Below, piece by piece: positions 34,017 to 45,077 of a stretch of DNA of 64,000 bases. A program made the translations under genes and the position numbers. Below the pieces are notes generated by a model. It had not been told where the DNA came from. It saw only the letters and a list, made by a program, of their open reading frames with translations, and searched no databases. Position 1 is the first letter of the stretch. Each line of letters opens with the position of its first letter. Source of the stretch: Paratinospora sagittata (lineage: Eukaryota > Streptophyta > Magnoliopsida > Ranunculales > Menispermaceae); assembly GCA_035771175.1 (NCBI GenBank), contig CM069607.1:15446001-15510000 (forward strand), given 5' to 3'.

Positions 34017-35458
34017 TGATAGTTGCATATTTAGGTTTTAGAGCTTGTTTTAGGTGTGCTTTAGGATATTTCATACATTAGTTTAGTGTGTTTATGTTAG
34101 TTTTGATGCATTTGATAGTTTAGGAATAAATTGGATTTTATGCATTATTTTGGTTTGTTAGTTTATATGTTGGATCAATTTATGTTTAGAGTGAGTTAAT
34201 TACTTGTTCTGCATTGTTTTGTAGGTATTTAGATGTGTGGAAGTGAGCATGAATGATGGACACAACATACGAGAAGCCTAGATGATGTTTCATGAAGAAC
34301 CCAAGTTAAGAAGTGGAAGAAAATTGGCTAAGTCCACAAGAAGTAGTGAAATTTGGCTAAGTCCACATAAAACAGAGGAAAATTTACGTTCTGGGCGCAG
34401 CGGCGCTTGAATGCAGGGTCGCGGCGCTAAAAAGAGAAGGAAATTAAGGAAGGCTGAAGGCTCAGAGCGCCGCGACGCTGATTGCTTTTTAATGTTGCAT
34501 TTTAACAACTTGGATTTTGGAAATTTTGAGGACTTTCTAATTATTTTCAGACAACTAAAGGGGGCATATTATATATCACTTTTTAGGGTTTTTCGAGGGG
34601 AACACATTGGAATATAGAGGGGAGAATGAAGGTGTTGATGGCTGGAACAAAGTGGAGAAGAAGATTCGTATTGAAGAAAATTGAAAATCTCTACACCAAT
34701 TCGAGTTTGTTTTCCTTTGTTCTGATTCATGTCTGAACCATTATTTATTGTTTTTATGTCTTTAGTAAGGAATTAAAGCCTCTTTCTAGAGGTGTAGATT
34801 GATCCAAGCTTGATACTATGTCTAGTTTTATGGTTTGATTATTAATGATGAATTTCTTAGTTTATTTATACTTTTTTGAGTGTAATGCCTTTAATCCCCT
34901 GATCACGGATTGACTAATCATAGACTCGAGGTAGATACTCCAAAAGAGGGTACCTTGGGTTGGAATGTGGAAAGTATAACCTAGGCTATCGTGAGACTCA
35001 CAAGGAGATCGAGAACCTTTGAAGTCGTTAGATGGAAATCATAAATCTTAAGGAGTTATTGTTGTTTTTGGTTTTCATCGAAAGAGTTAGACCAAGACAA
35101 CAATAATATGCTCTAGTTTTGCTTCAAAAGAGGAAAATAGAAACATTAGGATTTTTGACTTATAAGCTAAGGAACTAATTTAATAATAATAAATATATAT
35201 AAAGAAGTAGTTGAGAGTGAGGTGACATCAAACCTCTAGTATATTCTCTGATTGATTTCCTATGTGATTTACATTGTGTTGTTAGTTAATTAGCTAATTG
35301 ATGTTTTAATTACTCAATCACTCGATTTCGATTGTCTAGATAAAATTAGGGTTAAAACTTTATACCTAGTGTAGTAAATATCCCTGAGGATGATACCCGA
35401 TTTCTTATCGGACTATATTATATCTTGACACCGTACGCTTGAGGGTTTGCGTGTAACA
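34017..35458 (-). mobile_element. Solo LTR, family E, nested in G1 interior
   Basis: Perfect TSD CAAGC (34012-34016 and 35459-35463). Plus-strand edges TGATAGTTGC and GCGTGTAACA, so both LTR ends obey TG...CA. The minus strand begins TGTTACACGCAA and shares with the 3443 and 63323 copies the phrase CGTACGGTGTCAAG, then TACTACACTA. The GC block near 34395-34485 has 'gcgcagcggcgc' and 'gcgccgcgacgc' words matching the block in the 3443 copy. Confidence 0.9.
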
Positions 35459-35463
35459 CAAGC

Positions 35464-37160
35464 TTCTAAGACTCGCTTCGAAAACCATCGGTTCAACACC
35501 TCAGGTTATGGGCCTTATTTTATCAAATCTTTGGTCAGATTTGGTTATTAGATCCAACCACTCCTTATGTCTTTTAATAATCTACTTGGTTAGTCATTTG
35601 ATATTTTTCAATGAGCCATATTTCCTTCAATGCTCATTATTTTAAGTAGGTGTATCCTTGCGATTTTCCTTAAGACTTATTGTCCTTAAGGTTTATTTCC
35701 TTTCCAAAATTTCCTTTAAGGTTTAGTTTGTTGTACCTAATCACATATTAGGCTTAAAATTTTCTCAACGACGTATTTGCCTTAATCTTGATTCCCAAAT
35801 AGTTTCGCATCATCCTAAAGCTAATTTCTTGATTCTCAAGTAAATCTTCGGCTATATACATCACATTGATTTGCTTACTAAGGTTGAGCTCTCATTACAT
35901 ATCAAATCATCCTTATATATCTAATAAGGTTTTTAACTAATTGGATCATCCAATCTTTAGGGTCACATACTAATTTGATTAAGTGACCTTATCATATACT
36001 TCATTACTTCTTTTACTCTAGGTTAATTTCATAACCTAAGATCTTTGTATAGTCCATCCACAACCATTGGTTGAGAACATACTAAACTCATATCTCCAAT
36101 CAAAGTATAAGGGCTCATTTTCTCACACTATGATCATCTAATTTATTTGACCATATCAATACCCAAAATCAATATACTAAGTGATTATATTAGTACTATT
36201 ATCAAGTAATCCAATCATTTGATCACCTTAATATTAAAATAAAATCGGGTATGCTAATACCCATCAAGGACTACATTTCTCTTGTCACGATCACTCATTA
36301 TATATAATATTAAGATCAAATAATAAATCCATCCTGATCGGGTCATACTCTCCATACGTGGCAAGACTAATATACATATTATGCACTCACTTTTGATGCC
36401 CATGTAGCTATAAAAAAAATCATCATAATCATTGTTTATATATATAAGATCACGAGTTTGAAATGGCCCAAAGACCTTAAAGTCAATACTAGTCATTGAT
36501 CATAATCATAGGTTCCTCAAATCTAGAGTCCCAATATGTACGTCTATTTATTTAGATCATTCTCAAACCTTATAATTCTCATATAATCATAAATCCTTCA
36601 ATTTCTGATTGAATATGCTTAAATTCAAGAATCTAACCTTCATTGTATCATTATTCTCTCAAAAATCCGACTAGCACAGTAATCCCATAAGCTCAAGATA
36701 GGGATATTTATATCCATTCAATGTAACAATATTCAACCCTTATTAATATCAAGCTAGGACTATACGTCACACGTAATCATCTAATCACCATATTTCTCAG
36801 TAAAATCCAAATAATTCTTTGAGATGGAGCTACCTTAGTACCTATTCTTATGGTACACGTGCACCACCTTATGCCACCTAAACAAAAACAACTCTTTCAT
36901 AGACTGCACCTAGCAGAGGATGCCACGCGTGCATGCCCATGTGTTAGAGCATCATTGTGCATACCAAGGGACTGACGCGCACACCAAAGTGGTCAACGAC
37001 CGATGCGTGTACCGAGGGATTGTCGCGCACACTGAGGTACTAAAATTGTACCAAAGTGGTAGACACACGTATCGGAAGGGGCCGATATGTGTGTTGTATT
37101 CACATTGCCGACGCGTGTACCGAGAGAACGACATGGGTATGGCATTGGTCACAAGATCAT
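35464..37160 (-). other. G1 leader and 5' half of non-coding interior
   Basis: AT-rich and without gag homology, but the part next to the primer-binding site (about 36950-37135) holds imperfect GC-richer repeats such as GATGCGTGTACCGAGGGA, GACGCGTGTACCGAG and GTCGCGCACACTGAG. Frames over it on both strands are low-complexity products of these words. Confidence 0.55.
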
Positions 37161-37172
37161 TCTCTGATACCA
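37161..37172 (-). other. G1 primer-binding site (initiator Met tRNA)
   Basis: The minus strand reads TGGTATCAGAGA, complementary to the 3' end of plant initiator Met tRNA apart from the last base, and lies five bases inside the 5' LTR end. Confidence 0.85.
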
Positions 37173-38506
37173 TTCATTGTCACACCTCGTTCAGTTATAA
37201 AAAAAATCGCAACAGATCATAGATTCGGAGTGCAATCAATCCTGGACATCAACATAGATATTTTTATTCATCCTCTTTGTATACAGAGGGTACAAAGTAC
37301 ATGAGGTACATTATTTTACATACACGAGTGCGCAGCAAAAATTACATCAAAACTCACTCTAGATCTAAGTTGACGTCTGTACCCTATGTGCCTCGCGCCG
37401 CACGTAGCTCCTGTTAACTTTCTATTTTGACCAAAACGTCTAAGCCTTGAAAATGTTAGCAATGGAGTGAGCTATCGCCCAGTAGGTCAAGCATATATTC
37501 CATGGATTATAACAATTAATAAAGAGTGCATTTCAATCACAGATATCAAATAAACACAACATGAACATCGCCAATATTTTATTTGACCATTAACCAGCAA
37601 ACACTCATAAAACTTCGTCACGTAAGGCTTCGTGGCCAAGCACCATCCTGGGTTCACGTATAGATGTCCATCTCTAGGGAAATCTGTCCTGGGTTCACAC
37701 TATATGTCCATCTCTAGGGAAATTCATATAACCAATATTTCAATAGTAAGGTATAACCCAGTCCGTACATCTTCTTTTGGCTGACACAATAAAGTTTGTA
37801 GCAGAGGTACATCGCCTAGGGTTGACTCAATCAAGTGGGCATTCATGCAGCACGAGCATCTCTCATGAATAGTATTGCATGTGAATTATACCGTATACAT
37901 GAATAGTACCATATATATGAATAATATCATATACTTGAATAGTGTTGTATGTGAATAGTATCGTATCACAAGGTTGCACCAAATGAATAGCTTTCAATAA
38001 AATCAACCAAGCTAGTCCTCAGGCTGAGTGGTGGAGTCACAATGGTCTCGCTTAAATACCACTCTTCTAGAGCAGCAAGTTGCCTCCCGTTCACTATTTA
38101 AAGGTACTTGGGGCAAAACTGTGTCAGGCTAATTAAATCAATTACCAATTCAACAGAGTAATGGTATGGCACATGGATTGCTTATGCCAAGGTACATGCA
38201 TAAATGGTATGGTGTAAGTGAATATCACACATACTGAATAGTGCATGATAACTTTATGAAAAGACATAATGCATTCAAACCTATGCCTTCATCCCCACCT
38301 TCAACTTGCACACTTTCCAAAGTTGGTGTTTCCTTCTGAAGGCAACAACTCTGCACCACAAGGATGGAAGGTTTCCAAGCGGGTCTCAAAGAAAGAGAGA
38401 ATTTCAAGAGGAGAGAGAAAATCTTAAAGAAAAGAGAGAAATCTCCAAGTGAGGGGGAGAGCAAGAGAGGGAAGGAGAAGTGGTGAGAAATAATGAGGCG
38501 AAGGGA

Positions 38507-38520
38507 CCCCTTTTTATAGG
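38507..38520 (-). promoter_or_regulatory. TATA box of G1 5' LTR
   Basis: The minus strand reads CCTATAAAAAGGGG. The same box is at about 32092-32105 in the 3' LTR. The position, after a GC-rich U3 and before a purine/pyrimidine-rich leader, fits the RNA polymerase II promoter of an LTR. Confidence 0.6.
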
Positions 38521-38544
38521 GGTCCTAAATATTGGGGCTTGAGG

Positions 38545-38593
38545 GTGCCCCCACAATGACGCCCTAAAAAAGGGAGCCCCAATGTGGGGGCAC
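38545..38593. repeat. Stem-loop in G1 5' LTR U3
   Basis: GTGCCCCCACA (38545-38555) is the exact reverse complement of TGTGGGGGCAC (38583-38593), with an inner GCCCT...AGGGAGC hairpin. The 3' LTR has a different, shorter GC inverted repeat at this place (about 32118-32142). Confidence 0.8.
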
Positions 38594-38638
38594 ATGTGCA
38601 TATATATATATTTGTGCAATCCAAGGTATTACATAGCC

Positions 38639-39440
38639 ACTTCATCATTCGTATCCTCATCGGTGGATTATTCCTCTAGAGACTCTTGGGAGGCATTTAG
38701 AGCTGAATTTCTCTTTGTTTTGCTCTCCTCTTTTGGCATAATTTTCTTTCGATCTTTCAGCTTCATCTCATGTACCATCAAGGATCCAAAGAATTCATCA
38801 AAGGTGTATTCTCCGAGATTCTTTGCCTCTTCTATAGCTGCCACCTTTGGATCCCATTCTTTAGGCAATCCTCTTAGAAACTTGCCTATGTTTTGGCTTG
38901 AGGGTAGCTTTCTCCGAGATCTTTTATCTCATTGATAAGCTTGGTAAATCTATTTATGGCTTCAGCTATTTCTTCACCCTCTTTTACCTTAAAGGTTTCA
39001 TATGCATCCTCAAGCATACATAATTTCGTTTCTTTCACTTGCTTGGTACCTTCATGGGTGACTTCTAACTTATCCAATATCTCTTTGGTTGTGGTACTTG
39101 TACTTACTCGGTTAAACTCATCTAGGGATAGACTGCAAAAGAATATATTTATGGTTTGGTCATTCAATTGCTTTTTTTTTCTTCTCATGAGGTAACAATT
39201 CTTATCTAGCCTTAGCAATTGCTTCTCCATCTTCAACTTTAGTAGGAGGTTGGTAAGTGTTTACCACATTCTCCCACATTTTCACGTCTTGCGCTCTTAT
39301 ATAGAAACACATACGTGTTTTCCAGTAAAGATAGTTATTTCCCTCAAATAGAGGTGGTCGATGGGTGGTCTGCCCTTCCTTGAAAGTGATTCTAGCACCA
39401 TCATTACTTGATCTCCCTGATCAAGATTTCCTAACACTTC
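38639..39440 (-). pseudogene. F2 copia gag, N-terminal half
   Basis: The minus strand reads RPPLFEGNNYLYWK-like sequence near 39370-39340 (in broken frames), then LNDQTINIFFCSLSLDEFNR, EILDKLEVTHEGTKQVKETK, INRFTKLINEIKDLGESY and KFLRGLPKEWDPKVAAIEEA (about 38885-38840), YTFDEFFGSLMVHEMKLKDR. This is the standard copia gag (UBN2-type) order. It stops at 38639 at the G1 insertion and continues at 27093. At least two frameshifts. Confidence 0.9.
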
Positions 39441-40284
39441 ATTAAATTGATCTTACTTCACGGGTGAGGATCCAACCGATTACAAACACCGATTCCTAGT
39501 TAAGGAATCTTCCCAACTAGCTAACAAGCTATGTTTCAATGATACATTCAATATTCAAAAGGAAATTTGTTCAACATGGAACAAACTTAAAAAAGAAAAA
39601 CTTATAACGAGATATTGATCACTTCTAGATTTCTCAGCCACGAGATTTGAACTTAAGCACAACAAGAAATGAAAACTGAAAATATTTTACCTCGTTTCGA
39701 TCCAAAAACAAAAATGTAATAACACTTGTGATCGTGAACAAATTTTGTAAAAGATGTCTGTTCAAAAATTCAGTGGAAGATGATAAAATGCACAGGTTCT
39801 CGAATAGTGGCTGCCTCTTTTTCAGCTCAGTTGCAGAGAATGATATTAGAGAATGCATAATAAAAGTTCTTGTCATAAAGTATGGTTTAATAATAGATTA
39901 TATAGTAAACATGTATAAAAACCCTAAACTTATTATGGACGACCAATATTAAGTGTATTAAACTCATTTTAATCAAAATCAACGGCCTTAATCGAATGCT
40001 CGAATTTAAAACACGAAAAATCGCATTTTTGGAAACTACCAAGGTGGAGTGCGTTTCACGAGAAAAAGAAAATATTTTTTCCTCTAAGAAACTTGCTCCA
40101 CTTTGTTGGAACGCGTTTTAAAAAATTCCAAGAAAAAAACATAGTATTTTGTTCATCTTGTTGGAACACATTCCTCACTGTTGGAATGCGTTCCACAAGA
40201 CTCAAGAGTTCTGGACATTTTTGCCCTTGCATGGAACGCGTTTCTCACTTCTGGAGTGCGCTCCTTCAAGTCTTAGACAAAAAT
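39441..40284 (-). repeat. F2 leader and inner part of 5' LTR
   Basis: About 40040-40284 matches the F2 3' LTR, with the same series of near-palindromes (TTGGAACGCGTTT, TGGAATGCGTTCC, TGGAGTGCGCTCC). Further left the match is lost; no initiator-Met primer-binding site was recognised, so the LTR end and leader cannot be separated. At 40284 a solo LTR (LTR C) enters with TSD AAAAT; the F2 LTR resumes at 57803. Confidence 0.6.
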
Positions 40285-40446
40285 TGTTGGCCCAAGTATG
40301 TCCAAAAGGGGGGGTGAATTGGACACTTAGACAAATTAAATATTAATCTAATGGCAAATAATAAAATGTTGAAATGTAAATCAATTGAAATAATTGATTT
40401 ATAGTGGTTCGACTACTTGCCTACCTCCACTACCTAACCCCCTCAG

Positions 40447-42583
40447 TGTTGGCCCAAATGTGTCTGAGAAAGGGGTGAATTGGGCACTTAGCAGATTTCA
40501 ACCTTTCTTTTAAATGTATGAAATATTGAAAATAGATTAAACAAGTATGGTAAATCAAGCACGATTATAGTATAATAGTAAGACACAAGATTTAGAGTGG
40601 TTCGGCCTTGCCTACATCCACTACCTAACCTCGTCAGTTCAAATTTGTCCAAACTCCACTAAGGATCTTCTTATGGGTGAAGACCAAACCGTTACACCTT
40701 CACAATTTACAGGCTTGACAATAACCGTTTCTCAACTTCTGGGTGTGAGAATGACCGTTACAACTTGAGCAACATTTGTCCTAAACCAGTGATTATCCAG
40801 TCACAAAATCCAAGGAACAAGATGAGATGTGATTTCCTTTACTTAGAATCAAAGTGATACTTACAAAGCTTTGGATTGAACCTTATGTTACCACAGATTC
40901 AACAATATATGTATGATGAAGTTCAGCTGAAAACTAGTTCAAAAAGCTTTCATCTTCTTCAATAGATTTTTGAAAAGATATAGATGAAGATCAACTAATC
41001 CAAAAGAATTAATGTATTTCAAAGGGATTGTGAGTTTAAAGTAGTAATTAGGAGACTAACTTCCAAAAGTTTTTGCACAAGTGAAAACTGTTAAACGTTT
41101 TGAACGGTTTTCAGTTTTCGTATTTTATAGATCAATAAATGATCTGCTCTAAGGCAACATATATCTAGAAACAACAATGACACAACGAACTTGGCAATTT
41201 TGGCGCACAAAGTTATTTAAAAAAATAAGAACACATTCTTCCCTAAAACATATCAATTCAGCTTTGTGCAATTACGACGACAACACCTGAATCTTCTGAT
41301 CATTCATGAAAAAAGAATGTTCTGATAAAGTATTAGAATGTTCTCAAAAGATTCAAAAAGTTCTAAAATTTCTTTGCACAATTCTGAAAAAGTGTAATTG
41401 TCAGAACCGTGACAGTGTTGAATTAGCGTCCTGATTGGTTAATCAGCGTCCTGACATATAATGACAACTTTGTCATTCTGTTCCTTGAGGGCGTTCATGG
41501 ACCATAAGCGTCCTGCTGAACTTTGAAGTAAGGGCGCTACTTGATCGTAAGCATCCTATCTTACTTATCAATTGAAAATGACTAAAAGCTATGAGGGCGC
41601 TAAACAACAGTTAGCGTCCTGCTTTGTTTTAGCATACTTAAAGTCACGAGGGCGCTACAAATGTGCAAGAGTTCTGATATTTAAAGCACGAAAACTATAA
41701 GGGCGCTACTAACGACGTAAGCGTCCTGATGTTTTGAAACATTTTTAAAACAATTGATAAAACATAAGGGCGCTACTAGGTGATGAGCGTCCTGATGTTT
41801 TAACTTGTAAAAATGATAAGTACGTTAAAGAACGATCAGTGTCCTAAGAGTTAAAAAGTTGGTTCTTAACTGAGGGCGCTCCTGTTTTATTAGCGTCCTG
41901 AGAGTTTTTCAACGTATAATTATGAACGTCCTTTACAATTTAAATCATTAAAAGTTTGAAAAACAGTCAGCGAGCTGATATTGAATTAGCGTCTTGTCAA
42001 GTTCATTGGTTGACTCAATGAGGGCACTACTAATGAAGTAATCGTCCTGATAAATATGGGCGTTTCAACCTTGAACTCTATCAACATCCTAATGTATCAT
42101 TAGCGTCCTGACTTACCAAGTCCAAGAGGGCGCTACTGAGACATTAGCGTCCTGAAAGATGTATTAGCGTCCTGATGGGCACTTAACAACAATTTTGATT
42201 TTTCATTTAAAACTTGATAAATGCGATTAAAGTCTCGACATTTTTGGATCAAATCAATCATAGAGAATTCAATGTTAATGATTGAAAAATTAACTTGACT
42301 AAATCATGCAATCATGCATATTGCTGAATCATATGATGGTTAAGATTATACAACCTAAATACACTTTAATCCTATAGAATATGTCTTCAAACGATCATGG
42401 TCTTCGAATAGAACTTGATTAGCACTTTCATCATGCATCATTGAATCTTCGAAACCTTTATGTAAGATTAGATGTGCTATGCATACAATATTATTATAAA
42501 TAGAATGTGGCTTGCAATCTTCAAAATATTGTTCATATAAGGGATATACTCTTGTAAGGGACATGAGGATAATTGGTTCAACA
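40447..42583 (-). repeat. F1 3' LTR
   Basis: Edges TGTTGGCCCAAATG and TTGGTTCAACA on plus. It is about 2.14 kb, long for copia, and near-collinear with the 5' LTR (53862-56026). From about 41420 to 42180 it holds the phased word array listed separately. No protein was recognised. Confidence 0.9.
41420..42180. repeat. Phased array of AGGGCGCTA...TAGCGTCCTGA hairpin units in F1 3' LTR
   Basis: About ten units, roughly 50-65 bp apart, for example near 41489, 41531, 41594, 41649, 41700, 41767, 41873, 42019 and 42127. Each has GAGGGCGCTA, 8-14 bases, then TTAGCGTCCTGA. The two words are reverse complements except for one position, which is a G-U pair in plus-strand RNA and an A-C mismatch in LTR-sense RNA. 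The words are better kept than the bases between them. Parallel arrays lie at 54830-55590, 56870-57420 and 11540-11910 (reverse sense). Confidence 0.85.
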
Positions 42584-42814
42584 ATCTCCCCCTTTTTGAT
42601 GATTTCAAACACATTACTATAGGCTTTAAAGCAAGTTAAGATAATGTATGCAATGCAGTGATAATGTTATGTATTACTAATACTAATGCTCCTTGTTTCA
42701 TATGATATGAGTTTAGCACCAAGGAATATATTGAGACAATTAGTCTCCCCCTTAGTTTATGAGTAGTTATGATGCTTCTCCTCCTTGATAGAGGTAAACA
42801 TCAAAACATTATAG
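42584..42814 (-). other. F1 polypurine tract and 3' non-coding part
   Basis: The minus strand reads AAAAAGGGGGAGAT immediately before LTR start TGTTGAACC: the polypurine tract. The stretch to 42814 holds further GGGGGAG patches (about 42745-42790) and no gene. Confidence 0.85.
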
Positions 42815-43564
42815 ATCAGTCTCAGAGAACATACCAAGCTCTCTTTGAATGTGAACAAATTGGTCTTTAGGTAAGGCTTTAGTGAATATATCAGTCAGTT
42901 GTTCATTTGGTACAATGTGAGATAATGTAACTTCTCCATTTTGCACATGATCCCGTAAAAAAGTGATGTCTTATTTGAATATGTTTAGTTTAGGAGTGCA
43001 ATACAAGATTTTTTGATATGTTAATAACACTTGTATTCTCACACAGAATTTCAACACATTTTACAAATATTTGATAATCCTGAAGTTGTTTTATGTACAA
43101 GACCTGAGAATAGCAACTTCTAGCTGCAAAATATTCTGCTTTAGCTATGGATAGTGCCACTGAGTGTTGCATCTTGCAAAACCAAGAAATTAAGAATTTC
43201 CAAGAAAGTGACAAAATTCAGAGCTACTTTTCTGATCAGTTAGACTGTCCGCATAGTCGGAGTCTACATAACCTTTCAGATCAAATGTAGTACTTTTGGA
43301 ATACCAAATTCTTAAGTTTGTTGTGTCATTTATGTATATGAATATTCGTTTGACACATTTTAAGTGAGATTTTTTAGGTTCTGATTGAAATCTTGCACAA
43401 AGACAAACACTGAACATAATGTTAGGATTACTTGCTGTTAAGTATAATAGACTTCCAATCATACTCCTATAAAGTTTTGAATCAATCGGTTTCCCTTTTT
43501 TATCCTTATCTAATTTGATTGCTGAGTTAAAGGGAGTATCAATTTCGAATTATTCCTTTGAAAC
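42815..43564 (-). pseudogene. F1 copia RT end and RNase H
   Basis: The minus strand reads IDTPFNSAIKLDKD (about 43555-43510), MIGSLLYLTASNPNIMFSVC (from 43462), VKRIFIYINDTTNLRIWY, GYVDSDYADSLTDQKSS (the first RNase H Asp region), SVALSIAKAEYFAARSC (the Glu region), then 'NGEVTLSHIVPNEQLTD' and 'LPKDQFVHIQRELGM' near the end. This is the usual copia pol C-terminus. It is cut off from the rest of RT at 43564, where the displaced half of a solo LTR starts; the GAAAC next to it is one copy of that LTR's TSD. Confidence 0.88.
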
Positions 43565-44438
43565 TGTCACACCCCGCCCGGACGCGTCTAAACCTGCGGA
43601 ACACTCACGGACGGGGTGCAAATGCATTATAAAAATAACCGAGTGCACAGGAACACAACTGCGTACAAATCTGATTATATTAATTTCTGAATGTATTTGT
43701 ACATGAAATAGTAAAGGGAACATCCTCTCAAAATCCCTAATGAATAAACAAAGGGTACAAAAATGTGGGCCCAAAAACTTGCACCCAGTCCACCCTAATC
43801 TCCTGTGAAAAAATGGATAACAACGGGGTGAGCTAATGCCCAATGGATAAAATAGTTCGTGAACATGACAATTAATAAAGGACACTTCATAATCAAATAT
43901 CACAAATACACATCATAGCATCATAATCAATACAACATGTATGTATGCATGACACCGTCTCGTATTGGTTCCATGATTGTACGTCGCCTGAGTTCACGTA
44001 CAGATGTCCATTCCCAGGTAAACCCAGGTTCTCATTGTACGTCCCTCCTCAGGAACGACACCCTGAATTCACGTGCAGATGTCCATCCTCAGGTAAACCC
44101 GGGTTCTCATTGTACGTCCCTCTCCAGGGAAATATCAATAATAGTGAGCATTGCTTCTAACTATTATGTGGATCATAAACCGCATACGTCCCTAGGTGGT
44201 GCTTATGTATGATGCCAATGCATGAACATGTCCGGTCTTTACTAACATTAGACAGGATTTGGCAACGTCTGGTGATTCTTATCAGGTCAATATCACCATG
44301 TGCACAGTTAGGATGTTCAGTATCACTTATACAAGCTGATAGCTTTCAAGTAAGACCAACCAGATCAGTCTCCAGTTTAGAGGTGAGAATCGAGGTCTAC
44401 TTAAATACCAATCGTCTAGAGCAGCACGCTGCATCCCG
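43565..44438 (-). mobile_element. 3' portion of a solo LTR cut by an inversion
   Basis: The plus edge TGTCACACCCCGCCCGGACG and the following CGGACGGGGTGC match the reverse complement of the 3' end of the LTR at 19796-21191. It also keeps the GGGGTGAGCTAA motif (43826-43837). The match ends at about 44438 (GCATCCCGTT). The missing start of the LTR is at 48099-48290 in opposite orientation. The frames here (43515-43706, 43937-44212 and others) are LTR DNA. Confidence 0.85.
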
Positions 44439-44453
44439 TTAAATCCCTACTCA

Positions 44454-45062
44454 TTGTTTAGGCAAAAACGTCAGTCTGTTACGTCTTCTATACGTACTTT
44501 AATTTCTAGGAAAGTTCCTCCTATCAAGGAATATGTCCAGAGTACTGCATTAACAAACTGCCAACTTGAATCCACACATCAAAAGCAGTATGTTACCCTA
44601 GAATTTGACCCTGATTTCATACGCCACTGGTTAGCTAATGGCTATACCCATGTCCATCTTGGCGCAATTAGGCTTGTGTTATCTTATCATGGCCGGGGTG
44701 ATGTTCTTCTATTTGCCCGTGTTGCCTTGTTAGACAACAATTTACTTGACTATGAACGTGCTTGTATAAGCACTGTTATCACTACTCTCAGTCATGGCTC
44801 CATGGTCTTCACCATAGCCCCAGACTTTAATATCTATCTTAGTGATCCTACTTTGCCTAATCGGTTCAAAGTCCAAATTCAGTTTTCAGGTGTTAAACAC
44901 TGTGTTGATAGCGTCATCGCTACTTTGCATCATCAAATGGCATTTCGTGTCCAGGATCACGCTATTCATTTAAGAACCCGGAAGCCTCATGGCACCGTCA
45001 TGGCTTTTGTCAACGACAATGAAGTTTCGACTATTGTCCAGATCTCGAAGCAAATTCCATGA
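44454..45062 (+). pseudogene. Pararetroviral movement protein domain (30K superfamily), remnant
   Basis: A 202-residue open frame. Near residues 62-75 it reads GYTHVHLGAIRLVLSYHG, then VALLDNNLLDYERACIST, with the LxDxR-like core region of 30K movement proteins, and FTIAPDFNIYLSDP. In living viruses such proteins help spread between cells through plasmodesmata. The frame ends at a TGA (45061) where related polyproteins run on. It begins at an internal Met just after the LTR junction, so its true N-terminus is lost. Confidence 0.72.
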
Positions 45063-45077
45063 AAAGATCTTAACCAG

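Larger units (their letters stand above)
27099..38633 (-). mobile_element. Non-autonomous gypsy element G1 (Tekay/Del-like, non-coding interior)
   Basis: Perfect TSD TAGCC (27094-27098 and 38634-38638). Plus-strand edges are TGTCACACCCC and AAGGTATTACA. The minus-strand order is 5' LTR (38633-37178), a primer-binding site for initiator Met tRNA (37172-37161), about 5 kb of interior, a polypurine tract (about 32175-32156) and 3' LTR (32155-27099). The interior has no gag or pol. The only pol relic is AATTTCGAGGGCAAAATTCC just before the polypurine tract, as at the pol 3' end of Tekay/Del chromoviruses. The layout fits a large retrotransposon derivative mobilised in trans. It holds two later solo LTRs (27458-30218 and 34017-35458). 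Confidence 0.85.
37178..38633 (-). repeat. G1 5' LTR
   Basis: Plus-strand edges TGTCACACCTC and GGTATTACA. It matches the second unit of the 3' LTR along most of its length but lacks about 300 bp after 37860, where it jumps straight to the minisatellite. It holds a TATA box and a strong inverted repeat in U3 (38545-38593). Confidence 0.88.

Noticed and set aside
41420..42180. Regularly spaced repeats that look like a CRISPR array
   Set aside because: Units are imperfect, spacers are related between LTR copies, and the context is plant LTR DNA. It is an LTR-internal word array.
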